Below, one piece after another: positions 17,667 through 25,606 of a stretch of DNA of 64,000 nt. How positions within the stretch are numbered: position 1 is the stretch's first letter; the number at the start of each line of letters is the position of its first letter. Source of the DNA: Trichococcus collinsii. Lineage in GTDB: Bacteria; Bacillota; Bacilli; Lactobacillales; Aerococcaceae. Where the stretch lies: NCBI RefSeq assembly GCF_900107505.1, contig NZ_FNQH01000001.1:769854-833853 (forward strand), in the 5' to 3' direction. Under the pieces are notes generated by a model, which was not told where the DNA came from, made no database searches, and saw only the letters and a program-made list of their open reading frames with translations. Made by a program: the position numbers and the translations under genes.

Positions 17667-18488
17667 TCATTTTCCGGTCAAATTGGCCAGGTCAACTTTT
17701 CCAACAGTAAAATTGCTCTGGCCGAGCCAATTTTCTGCAATATCCGAGAATAGTTTGGGCGAACCCGTCGTATAAAAATGGTACTCCGACGGTTCCTTGT
17801 TGTGCGAGCTTTCAGCCAAGTGGAAATAATCCAACAGCGTACTCACTTCAGAAACCGTTTCAGCACCGGAATCGATAAGGGTCACCTGAGGCCCCATCAC
17901 ATTTTGGATGAGCGGTGTCAAAAGCGGATAATGCGTGCACCCTAGAATCAAGGTATCGATGCATTCCTTCAGTAAGGGGGTCAACGTTTCCGCAACTACT
18001 TTTTTGGCGATTGAGCCGTTGTATTGGTTGCTTTCCACAAGCGGCACAAATTTGGGGCAGCTCATGCTGATGACAGAAATGCCCTTGTCTTTGTCTTTAA
18101 TCGTTTTTTTGTAAACATCGCTGTTGATGGTGCCTTTTGTGCCGATCACGGCAATGCGTTCATTTTTCGAATGTTTGATGGCCGCGCGGCTGCCGGGATT
18201 GATGACGCCGATCACCGGAATGTCAACGCGCTCTCGGATGATGTCCAAGGCAGCGGCGGTCGCTGTGTTGCAGGCGATCACCAGCATTTTGATATCTTTC
18301 TTCAGCAGAAACTGTGTCATTTCCCATGTGTATTGAATCACTTCTTCTTTGGGCCTTGGTCCATAGGGGCATCTGGCGGAATCCCCCAGATAATAAATGG
18401 ATTCATTGGGAAGTTGTTTCATTGCTTGTTTCACGACGGTCAAGCCGCCGACACCAGAGTCAATAAAACCGATTGCTTTTTTGCTCAT
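17667..18488 (-). CDS. murI: glutamate racemase
   Basis: 273 residues with both catalytic cysteines in context: [13 protein letters not shown] near residue 73 and [11 protein letters not shown] near residue 185. The N-terminal [17 protein letters not shown] and [12 protein letters not shown] blocks are also typical. It makes D-glutamate for peptidoglycan in the cytoplasm. First gene of the four-gene operon ending with cbpB; the next gene, rdgB, starts 20 bases after its stop. Confidence 0.96.
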   Translation of the reverse strand: MSKKAIGFIDSGVGGLTVVKQAMKQLPNESIYYLGDSARCPYGPRPKEEVIQYTWEMTQFLLKKDIKMLVIACNTATAAALDIIRERVDIPVIGVINPGSRAAIKHSKNERIAVIGTKGTINSDVYKKTIKDKDKGISVISMSCPKFVPLVESNQYNGSIAKKVVAETLTPLLKECIDTLILGCTHYPLLTPLIQNVMGPQVTLIDSGAETVSEVSTLLDYFHLAESSHNKEPSEYHFYTTGSPKLFSDIAENWLGQSNFTVGKVDLANLTGK

Positions 18489-18701
18489 GCAGTAACTTCC
18501 TTTATTTGTTTTCGTATCTCTATTTTACCTTAAGATGCACTGTTTTGGTGAAAATGAGGCAAATTTCATCCGAAATTGCTTCTCTTTTACGGAAACTAGG
18601 GTTTCTTTTTCCCATGGCCACTGCCGATTATTGGCCGTTCAAAAATATCTATGCTACAATTGGCTCAATTTCAATAATCAGGAAAAGGAGTGAACACACA
18701 G

Positions 18702-19010
18702 ATGAGTTATCAATCAATCGTAACCGTAGTCGACAAAGGAATGATCGATCGCGTATTCGAGAGCGCGCGCTCCGAAGAGTCCTACTGCGGCACTATCATT
18801 GCCGGCCGCGGATCCGGAATGCACGAGAACAAGAAGCTGTTCAATTTGGCTTTGGAACCGGAAAAGGAAATTCTACTGGTATTGACCCAGGAAGAACATT
18901 CCGAACAAATCATCAACCAAATCGAGGAAGCGGTAAACATAACTGCACCCGGGAACGGCATTCTTTTTGGGCTAAACATCAATAGAGTGCATGGTATTAG
19001 GTCTGAATAA
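18702..19010 (+). CDS. P-II family nitrogen regulator-like protein
   Basis: About 102 residues with the ferredoxin-like PII pattern: YQSIVTVVDKGMIDRVFESARS, a T-loop-like region CGTIIAGRGSGMHE and EKEILLVLTQEEHSEQIINQIEEAVN. The T-loop Tyr that is uridylylated in GlnB is not obvious, so this belongs to the divergent PII-like group, which senses small nucleotides or ions. I choose ATG 18702 (AAGGAG upstream) over GTG 18690. It has no partner gene next to it here, although relatives are often paired with a membrane protein. Confidence 0.7.
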   Translation: MSYQSIVTVVDKGMIDRVFESARSEESYCGTIIAGRGSGMHENKKLFNLALEPEKEILLVLTQEEHSEQIINQIEEAVNITAPGNGILFGLNINRVHGIRSE

Positions 19011-19360
19011 GAAAAGCGGAGCGGGTTCATTCACCCCTGAAAGAATTTTAGGGAATCGTTCCGTATGAGCATCGCAGAGCGCAATATGCTGAGAGACTTC
19101 CTGCGTCAGCAGTTTAGTCGAACAGTATCCTTGGCTCGCAGAAACAATGGGTTCCTTTATCCTTTCCGAAGGGGTAATCCGTGAAGTTAGCCATCACTAT
19201 TGGATGCCTGGAATATTTTCCAACTTGTAAATCACCCATGGTGATGCACTTTCCCATTTGAAATATCGTATACTTTACTACTTAATCACAAACGAAACTC
19301 GTTATATCGCGTAATGCGGTATAACGAGTTTTCATTTCAAGTATAGATGGAGAAGCCTGT
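19011..19360. other. intergenic stretch with hairpin and repeat-like fragments
   Basis: 350 bases without a gene I can support. A 16-base inverted repeat, AAACTCGTTATATCGC (19295-19310) and complement (19316-19331), sits near its end with only a weak T run. Two pieces, AAAGCGGAGCGGGTT (from 19014) and CGTGAAGTTAGCC (19180-19192), resemble the adjoining halves of a 28-base stretch after rnhC at 25501-25528. Confidence 0.4.
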
Positions 19361-19471
19361 TCAGCTATTCAGCAAACGGCGTTGCTCCTCTTCTTTTTTC
19401 CAGTCCGAGATATATTTGAAGACCGGAATCAATAGCAGCAGCAATCCCAAAGCTTTCTTAGCATTCCACAT
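19361..19471 (-). CDS. 36-residue membrane microprotein
   Basis: Reads MWNAKKALGLLLLLIPVFKY and then a charged tail with KKEEEQRR. One hydrophobic helix after a basic N-terminus predicts a single-pass membrane peptide with its charged tail in the cytoplasm. AAGGAAG lies six bases before ATG 19471, better than either longer in-frame start. I do not recognise a family. The hydrophobicity, charge pattern and ribosome-binding site make it likely to be real, but no homologue is known to me. Confidence 0.5.
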   Translation of the reverse strand: MWNAKKALGLLLLLIPVFKYISDWKKEEEQRRLLNS

Positions 19472-19628
19472 AAGCATCTTCCTTTCAAGTTGAGTATTGG
19501 ATTTCTTAACCCTATTATGCCTGATGTTGAAAAAAAACGCCATTGATAGGCATCGCCGAAAAATAGGCTCTAGTCACTATTTAAAATACGTGTATAATGA
19601 AGTGTACAATTAAGGGGGGGAAAATCAA

Positions 19629-20054
19629 TTGAATCCTGAAAATGAAAATGCCCGTATTATCGATAACGAACACTTCTCCTATTTATTGATAAGGGATTAC
19701 CTTCTGGGAAACATCCTTGGTGAACATACCAATGAAATATTGTATTGGGCCGGAAAAGATTTGGCTCGGCAGTTCCCGTTAAAAAGTCAGGTAGATCTGT
19801 ATGAAGCGATGATTTACTGCGGTTTCGGACAGCTGGAACTACTCAAAAAAGAAAAAAATGCGCAACAATACCGTCTGGATAGTGATTTGGTCACTGTCCG
19901 CACCCAAAACGATCAGGCCTCCTTTCAACTGGAAGCTGGATTTTTGGCACAACAGATCCAGATGACGACCGGTCTCCCCTGTGAAGCTAAAGCAGAAATC
20001 ATAGTCGGAAAAGACAAGAAAAAAGAAGTCATCATCACACTGTTCGTTGAATGA
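19629..20054 (+). CDS. YslB family protein (DUF2507)
   Basis: 141 residues. The LIRDYLLGNILGEHTNEILYWAGKDLARQFPL block is the DUF2507 signature of Bacillus YslB, a small soluble protein of the 4-vinyl reductase/V4R-like fold with no settled role. Starts at TTG 19629 after a run of G (GGGGGG) that serves as ribosome-binding site. A single gene with a terminator after it. In Bacillus yslB lies between murI/sdhB and lysC regions, so its closeness to murI here is in keeping. Confidence 0.85.
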   Translation: MNPENENARIIDNEHFSYLLIRDYLLGNILGEHTNEILYWAGKDLARQFPLKSQVDLYEAMIYCGFGQLELLKKEKNAQQYRLDSDLVTVRTQNDQASFQLEAGFLAQQIQMTTGLPCEAKAEIIVGKDKKKEVIITLFVE

Positions 20055-20073
20055 ATAGGAATACCCAAAGAAA

Positions 20074-20120
20074 AAAGAGTTGCCGAAAATCCTGAAATAC
20101 CAGGACTCCGGCAACTCTTT
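20074..20120. terminator. bidirectional terminator between yslB-like gene and trxA
   Basis: AAAGAGTTGCCG (20074-20085) pairs with CGGCAACTCTTT (20109-20120), with inner pairing CCTG/CAGG. A or T runs on both exits. Confidence 0.7.
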
Positions 20121-20128
20121 CTTATTGT

Positions 20129-20440
20129 TTAGATATATTTTTCAAGCGTTTCTTCAAGCATTTCTTTTGCATGGTAGCCGACTAATTTTTCTACGACTTG
20201 GCCATCTTTTTTTACCAACAATGTTGGGATTCCCATGATGCCGAATTGGCTTGGCGTTTGCGGATTAGCATCCACATCCATTTTAGCGAAGATTACTTTG
20301 TCGCCGATTTCTGCATCCAATTCATCGATGATTGGTGATTGCATGCGGCAAGGTCCGCACCAAGTTGCCCAGAAGTCCACCAACACGACCCCATTTTTTG
20401 TTTCTGTCTCAAAATTTGCATCTGTTAATATTTTCACCAT
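20129..20440 (-). CDS. trxA: thioredoxin
   Basis: 103 residues with the redox site WCGPC at residues 27-31 (FWATWCGPCR) and cis-Pro in GIMGIPTLLV. General cytoplasmic disulfide reductase, recycled by thioredoxin reductase. ATG 20440 follows AAGGGAG by eight bases; a longer frame to 20458 has no ribosome-binding site. It lies downstream of mutS2, the same order as in Bacillus and many lactic acid bacteria. Confidence 0.95.
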   Translation of the reverse strand: MVKILTDANFETETKNGVVLVDFWATWCGPCRMQSPIIDELDAEIGDKVIFAKMDVDANPQTPSQFGIMGIPTLLVKKDGQVVEKLVGYHAKEMLEETLEKYI

Positions 20441-20515
20441 TGTATTTACTCCCTTCAAATTCTTTCTTTATGTTCCAATTATAGCAGAGGTTTTGCTCAG
20501 TACCAATCAATCTGC

Positions 20516-22891
20516 TCAGCCGCGGAACGTTACAATCGTCGCACCGTTTCCCCCAGCGTTCATCGCTGCATACTCGTAGGACAACACTTGCGGGTGACGC
20601 TTCAACAAATCCCCCACTCCTTTGCGGAGGGCGCCTGTCCCTTTTCCGTGAACGATTGTTACTTGCGGATAGCCGGCCAATAAAGCGGCATCCAAATACT
20701 GATCGACTTCAGCCAAGGCTTCTTCATAGCGTTGGCCTCTGAGATCAAGCTGCGTCGAAACATGACTGGATGAAGCCGATTTGACAGTGGCGATCTGCCG
20801 TTGCCTGCTTTGTTGTTGTGGCTCTTCTTTGATCAGTCTGAGGTCCGATTCCGGCAATTTCATCTTCATGATCCCCATTTGTACGACCCATTCGGCATTG
20901 CCTTTCTTTTCAACGAGCGTGCCCCGCTGGCCATACGTCTCCGTCATGACTTCATCGCCGGGTTTGAACATTTTTTTCTCTTTTTCTTTGCGCAGCACTT
21001 TGTTTTTGACCAAAGATTCCTCTTGGCGCAGATCGTTGAATTGTTTACGCAGATCAATCAGTTCGTGTTCTTTGATGCTGCCGGAAGTCCCCATGTTCAG
21101 CTGCATTTCGCGGATTTCCTGCAACAGCAATTCCGCTTCTTCTTTCGCAGTCTCGACCAACTTGTTGGCCTCTTTTTTGGCATCTTCGATGACTTTTTCC
21201 TTATTGGTTTCCAGCTTTTCGTTGGCGCGCTTCAGATCCGCCAACAACTTGTCGGATTCTTCCAACTGTGCTTGGAGCTGCAAGGATTCTTTTTCGGTGA
21301 CGCGTCTCTTCTGTTCCAGATCCGCGATCATCTCGTTCAAGTTTTGACTGTCCACGTCAATGAAACTGCGCGCCTGATCGATGATGCTTGGCTTAAGCCC
21401 AAGTCGCTTTGAGATATCGAAGGCATTACTTCGCCCGGGAACGCCTATCTGCAGACGGTAAGTCGGAGCCAACGTCTCTCCGTTGAATTCCATGCTGGCA
21501 TTGATCGTGCCGGAGCGATTGTAACCGTAGGCCTTCAGTTCTGGGTAATGGGTGGTGGCCATGACATAGCTGCCGATGCCGCCGATGTAATCCAAAATCG
21601 AAATGGCCAACGAAGCCCCCTCTTGCGGGTCCGTTCCGGAACCTAACTCATCCAAGAGCACGAGACTTTTGTCATCGATCTGATTAAGGATCGAAACGAT
21701 ATTGGTCATATGCGAAGAGAACGTACTCAGGCTCTGTTCGATCGACTGTTCATCGCCGATGTCCGCAAAAATTTCCGTGAAAATGCCGATTTGGCTATCC
21801 TCATCCGCCGGTATCTGAAGCCCGGATTGGCCCATCATCTGGATGATCCCAAGTGTCTTCAGCATGATCGTCTTACCGCCCGTATTCGGACCGGTAATGA
21901 CGATTGCTTGGTACGCTTCGCCGAGTATCAGATCGTTCGCGACAACGTCATTCTGATCGATAAGCGGGTGTCTGGCTTTCCAAATGGCGATATGGTTCTC
22001 TTTGCTGATGATTGGGCGTGTCGCTTTCAGAGAATCAGCATAGCGCGCTTTTGCGTTGATGAAATCCAGAGTCGCCAACACTTCACTATTCCCGTATAAT
22101 TCCTGCGTAAATGGCTCGATTTCCATCGATAATTCATACAGGATTCGCTCGATCTCCGCTTTCTCTTGTGCCGCCAGCTGGCGTAGATGATTATTCAGAT
22201 CCAGGATGGCTTGTGGCTCGATGTAAAGCGTCTGACCCGTTGAGCTTTGATCGTGGACAATCCCGCCGAACTGATTGCGGTATTCTATCTTGACCGGAAT
22301 CACAAAACGGTCATTACGGATGGTGATAATGGCATCACTGAGGTAGGACGCTTTGTTGCCTCTAATTATATCATCCAGTTTGGTACGGATATTCTGTTCG
22401 CCCTGCTTGATTCCTGTGCGGATCCCTTTCAATGCCGGTGAGGCATCGTTCTGAATTGTGCCGTCATCGTAAATGGTTGCCTGGATCTTTCTTGTGATTT
22501 CAGGTAATACGACCAGCCTGTCCACCAGTTCATCCAGTACAAAGAAGGTAATCTCATTATCATCGAACCATTGGAAGAATTGGATAATTTCTCGTGTAGT
22601 CGACAAAACCCGACCGATTTCGGCGATTTCTTTTCCGTTCAGTGTTCCGCCTATCTCAAGTCGCTTAAGATGGCTGCGGATGGACTTCAGCCTTGGCATC
22701 GGAATCCCGCCCTTCAGGCGCAACACCTTTCTCCCGTCTTCCGTTTCATTTTGCAATGCAACGACTTTTTCCGGATCAGTTTCGGGCCGCAATGCCTGAA
22801 TCTCATCTTTTCCTTGGTCGGTTGCGGCAAAATTCTGGAGTTGTTGTTTTATTTTTTCGAACTCTAATGTTTTACTTATTTTATTATTCAT
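20516..22891 (-). CDS. mutS2: MutS2 (endonuclease / ribosome rescue ATPase)
   Basis: 791 residues. The ATPase core shows Walker A GPNTGGKT near residue 334, Walker B LVLLDELGSGTDP near 410 and the ABC signature region between them. A long coiled coil (about 510-640) and a C-terminal Smr domain from about 713 (LDLRGQRYEEAL, HGKGTGALRKG) follow. It lacks the mismatch-recognition domain of MutS. MutS2 is implicated in suppressing recombination, and in Bacillus in splitting collided ribosomes. Cotranscribed after cvpA and zapA. Confidence 0.96.
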   Translation of the reverse strand: MNNKISKTLEFEKIKQQLQNFAATDQGKDEIQALRPETDPEKVVALQNETEDGRKVLRLKGGIPMPRLKSIRSHLKRLEIGGTLNGKEIAEIGRVLSTTREIIQFFQWFDDNEITFFVLDELVDRLVVLPEITRKIQATIYDDGTIQNDASPALKGIRTGIKQGEQNIRTKLDDIIRGNKASYLSDAIITIRNDRFVIPVKIEYRNQFGGIVHDQSSTGQTLYIEPQAILDLNNHLRQLAAQEKAEIERILYELSMEIEPFTQELYGNSEVLATLDFINAKARYADSLKATRPIISKENHIAIWKARHPLIDQNDVVANDLILGEAYQAIVITGPNTGGKTIMLKTLGIIQMMGQSGLQIPADEDSQIGIFTEIFADIGDEQSIEQSLSTFSSHMTNIVSILNQIDDKSLVLLDELGSGTDPQEGASLAISILDYIGGIGSYVMATTHYPELKAYGYNRSGTINASMEFNGETLAPTYRLQIGVPGRSNAFDISKRLGLKPSIIDQARSFIDVDSQNLNEMIADLEQKRRVTEKESLQLQAQLEESDKLLADLKRANEKLETNKEKVIEDAKKEANKLVETAKEEAELLLQEIREMQLNMGTSGSIKEHELIDLRKQFNDLRQEESLVKNKVLRKEKEKKMFKPGDEVMTETYGQRGTLVEKKGNAEWVVQMGIMKMKLPESDLRLIKEEPQQQSRQRQIATVKSASSSHVSTQLDLRGQRYEEALAEVDQYLDAALLAGYPQVTIVHGKGTGALRKGVGDLLKRHPQVLSYEYAAMNAGGNGATIVTFRG

Positions 22892-22974
22892 CTTATTCTC
22901 CTAAAAAGTGCTTCTCCAAAAAAACGGGACGATATAGCACACTATAAAGTCCCTTCCGTTAACTTAACATTCTG

Positions 22975-23520
22975 TTACTGAATGATGCCGATCCACCAGT
23001 CGTAGATCAACCGTGAGAAATATGGCGTTTCGGATACCATCCAAGCCGCAAGATCACTTTCGACATAAAGTTGTTGGATGAAATCCAGCGGAATCATCGA
23101 TGCGAGTGTCAGCAACAGGAAGATCCCGATGTATTGCATCAGGAATCCGAGTATGCCGCCGCCCAGCTCATTCAGCTGTTTGATGATCGGGAAGAATGCC
23201 AAAGAGTTCAGCATGCTCCCGATAAATCTCGTGACAAGCCAACCTGCGAATAACAACAGGATGAATGCCAATCCATTATAAAACGCCTGATCCAGGACAA
23301 AGGATACCTGTTCAGAGTAAAATATCAGTTCTTTGCCGAACTCTACGGATGGGTACGGAACCAACAAATCGATTTTTTCCGCAACGACGGCATAGTATTC
23401 TCTAGCGACCAAGAAAGAAATGAAATATCCTACGGTGTAGACAACCTGCAGAATAAGTCCTCTTCTGACGCCAGTATAGATTCCCCACAATAATGAGAGC
23501 ACTATTATCAACGTAAGCAT
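22975..23520 (-). CDS. CvpA family membrane protein
   Basis: 181 residues with four hydrophobic segments: an N-terminal LTLIIVLSLLWGIYTGVRRGLI, then helices around 85-110, 120-145 and the C-terminal stretch. This is the layout of CvpA/YshB. E. coli CvpA is needed for colicin V production and bile or deoxycholate resistance; the Gram-positive role is unknown. Between zapA and mutS2 in a conserved order. Confidence 0.85.
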   Translation of the reverse strand: MLTLIIVLSLLWGIYTGVRRGLILQVVYTVGYFISFLVAREYYAVVAEKIDLLVPYPSVEFGKELIFYSEQVSFVLDQAFYNGLAFILLLFAGWLVTRFIGSMLNSLAFFPIIKQLNELGGGILGFLMQYIGIFLLLTLASMIPLDFIQQLYVESDLAAWMVSETPYFSRLIYDWWIGIIQ

Positions 23521-23549
23521 TATTTCACCTGATTTCTATAGTCTTTTTT

Positions 23550-24323
23550 CTACTTTTTCCCATCATGTTCTTGATTTTTAGTGTAAGGGGGAATGGCATT
23601 CTCAGCATTCCTGTTGACACCCAATGCCGAACGCACTTGCGTCCTGTGTTGAGCCCGTTTCAACGCTGCCTCGGAAGCGGTTATCGTCTTCGTCAATTTT
23701 GAATTGGATTTTCTGGCCGGCAGGTCGTTAGCTTCACGGGCAGCTTGCTGCAGTTCACTGATTGTCGCTGGCATAGCAGTCACGGTTTGGCTCTCGTTAT
23801 CGCGCTTTTTCCCAGCAAAATTAGCCACTGCCTTCTTTGTTGGAGCATTCCCTGTGATCTTTTCAGGCGTTACAACGGCTGCTGCTTCGATTTTTCTTGC
23901 TGTTTTAGGAGCTTTCTCCTCCGCAAGAGGAACGGCTTCTGTATTTTGTTTGACGTCGGCAACCATTTGGTTGTGGGGCGCCTCGGCTGAAGATATCTCT
24001 GCTTCGGCCTGTTCTATTTTGTCAATGGGAGCAGCTTGTACAACAACGCTTTGGCTTTCCTGTAAAGCTTTCTCGAGTGCCGCCACTTTCAACAGCAACT
24101 CTTCAATCGCCAATTGTTTCGTGATCTGATCGGAAATGGCATTCACGGCTACGAGAATGCCGCGCTCCTCCCGTCCAAGCGCCGGAGCTGCCTGTTTGAT
24201 CTGTTCCAACTGCGCATTGACCAATTCCGATACCGCAGTCAAATGCTCAGGTGCTTTATTGCCCACAATCGTATAGGTCTTTCCTGCTATGATTGTTTTA
24301 AATCTTCTTTTGTTTTCCGTCAT
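23550..24323 (-). CDS. zapA: ZapA cell division protein with long C-terminal extension
   Basis: The first 90 residues are a complete ZapA domain (KRRFKTIIAGKTYTIVGNKAPEHL... and the long coiled-coil helix), which bundles FtsZ filaments at midcell. ZapA is usually 85-130 residues; this protein has about 257. The extra 160 residues are low in hydrophobics, rich in Ala, Lys and Thr, and probably disordered. ATG 24323 follows GGAGG by nine bases. Divergent from rnhC, in front of cvpA and mutS2. Confidence 0.85.
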   Translation of the reverse strand: MTENKRRFKTIIAGKTYTIVGNKAPEHLTAVSELVNAQLEQIKQAAPALGREERGILVAVNAISDQITKQLAIEELLLKVAALEKALQESQSVVVQAAPIDKIEQAEAEISSAEAPHNQMVADVKQNTEAVPLAEEKAPKTARKIEAAAVVTPEKITGNAPTKKAVANFAGKKRDNESQTVTAMPATISELQQAAREANDLPARKSNSKLTKTITASEAALKRAQHRTQVRSALGVNRNAENAIPPYTKNQEHDGKK

Positions 24324-24544
24324 ATTCAAAGACCTCCATTAAAAAACTGTCTAATATATTTTAACATAAATCTTGCAGAATGCAGTATAAACCTCTTCCT
24401 GTTCGCAAACCTGCCCATTTTGTCGAAAATATCAGTTCATTCCCATCACATTTCACCATCAAGAATTGCCTCTCCTGTGATAGAATAAAGGATGCTACGA
24501 TTAAGAAGTTGTATAGAAAAATTAAATAGAGCAAGGATGAGAAT

Positions 24545-25495
24545 ATGTCGAATGTCGTATTGAAATCAACGACGAGCCAACTGAAAAAGATGGCCGTCTT
24601 TTATCAAGATTATGCTGTGAAACCAGTGCCCCACAGCCTTTTCACAGCAAAAAAGAATCAAACCACCATCACTGGTTACAATTCTGGAAAAGTGTTGTTC
24701 CAAGGCCAGAATGCTGAAAGTGAAGCGGCACAGTGGCAAGCGGCAAGCGATAATGTTGGAGATCAAAAAAATCCTGTTGCAAAAATGGGTATTAACAAAG
24801 AAGCCCCCAGTAAAATCGGTCTTCCTTCAGGCTTTTCCGGCTGGTCCGTCATCGGCAGCGACGAAGTCGGCAACGGCAGCTATTTCGGCCCATTGACGGT
24901 CTGCGCGGTCTACGCGTCTGCCGAACAATTGCCCTTGCTGAAAAGCATGGGGGTCCAAGACTCAAAAGCGCTGACCGATGTCCGCATCATCATGATCGCA
25001 AAGCAATTATTGAAGTGTGTCCCTCATAGCGTCATCAACTTGATGCCCGAAAAATACAATGAAGTCCAGCCGACGATGTCCCAAGGGAAAATGAAGGCTT
25101 TGCTCCACAACCAAGTCCTCGATCAACTGTTGAAGAAAATTGCTCCGGAAAAGCCGCAAGCGATCCTGGTCGATCAGTTTGAATTGCCTTCGACGTATTT
25201 CAAGCATATCGCCGATCAAAAAGTGCAAGTGAAGGAGAACATTCATTTTCAGACTAAAGGCGAATCCCACCATCTAGCGGTGGCTGCGGCTTCCATCATC
25301 GCTCGCTACTACTTCCTGAAGACATTGGTGGACATGACCGTAGCCTCCGGTTATCCTATCCCTTCAGGCGCTGGCGCCAACGTCGACCTGATTGCTGCGG
25401 AAATGTACCGTGAGGGCGGCCTGGAACTGCTGGACAAATACACGAAGCTTCACTTCGCCAATACCCAAAAAGCCATCCGACTGGCGAACAGATAA
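24545..25495 (+). CDS. rnhC: ribonuclease HIII
   Basis: 316 residues. An N-terminal TATA-box-binding-like substrate domain (1-90) is followed by the type 2 RNase H core with GSDEVGNGSYFGPL near residues 105-118 (first two acidic ligands) and LVDQFE and later Asp/Glu. The G-N-G-S variant and N-terminal domain separate HIII from HII. Degrades the RNA strand of RNA-DNA hybrids. Transcribed away from zapA. Confidence 0.94.
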   Translation: MSNVVLKSTTSQLKKMAVFYQDYAVKPVPHSLFTAKKNQTTITGYNSGKVLFQGQNAESEAAQWQAASDNVGDQKNPVAKMGINKEAPSKIGLPSGFSGWSVIGSDEVGNGSYFGPLTVCAVYASAEQLPLLKSMGVQDSKALTDVRIIMIAKQLLKCVPHSVINLMPEKYNEVQPTMSQGKMKALLHNQVLDQLLKKIAPEKPQAILVDQFELPSTYFKHIADQKVQVKENIHFQTKGESHHLAVAAASIIARYYFLKTLVDMTVASGYPIPSGAGANVDLIAAEMYREGGLELLDKYTKLHFANTQKAIRLANR

Positions 25496-25533
25496 TAACA
25501 AAAGCGGAACGGTTTCGTGAGGCTAGCCTATAC

Positions 25534-25572
25534 AAAAAACGATTCGCCGCATAAACGGCGAATCGTTTTTTT
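25534..25572. terminator. bidirectional terminator between rnhC and pheT
   Basis: AAAAAACGATTCGCCG (25534-25549) and complement (25556-25571) around ATAAA; T runs on both strands. Confidence 0.8.
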
Positions 25573-25606
25573 AGTGTTGTTCAGTAAAAGGAAGCCCACT
25601 GATCCC

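Noticed and set aside
19011-19294. A structured RNA gene such as 6S, tmRNA or RNase P RNA in the gap after the PII-like gene
   Set aside because: None of the conserved blocks of these RNAs could be found by eye; only a weak terminator-like hairpin is present.
20781-21412. Long plus-strand open frames opposite mutS2
   Set aside because: Antisense shadows of the mutS2 coiled-coil region; no ribosome-binding site or family match.
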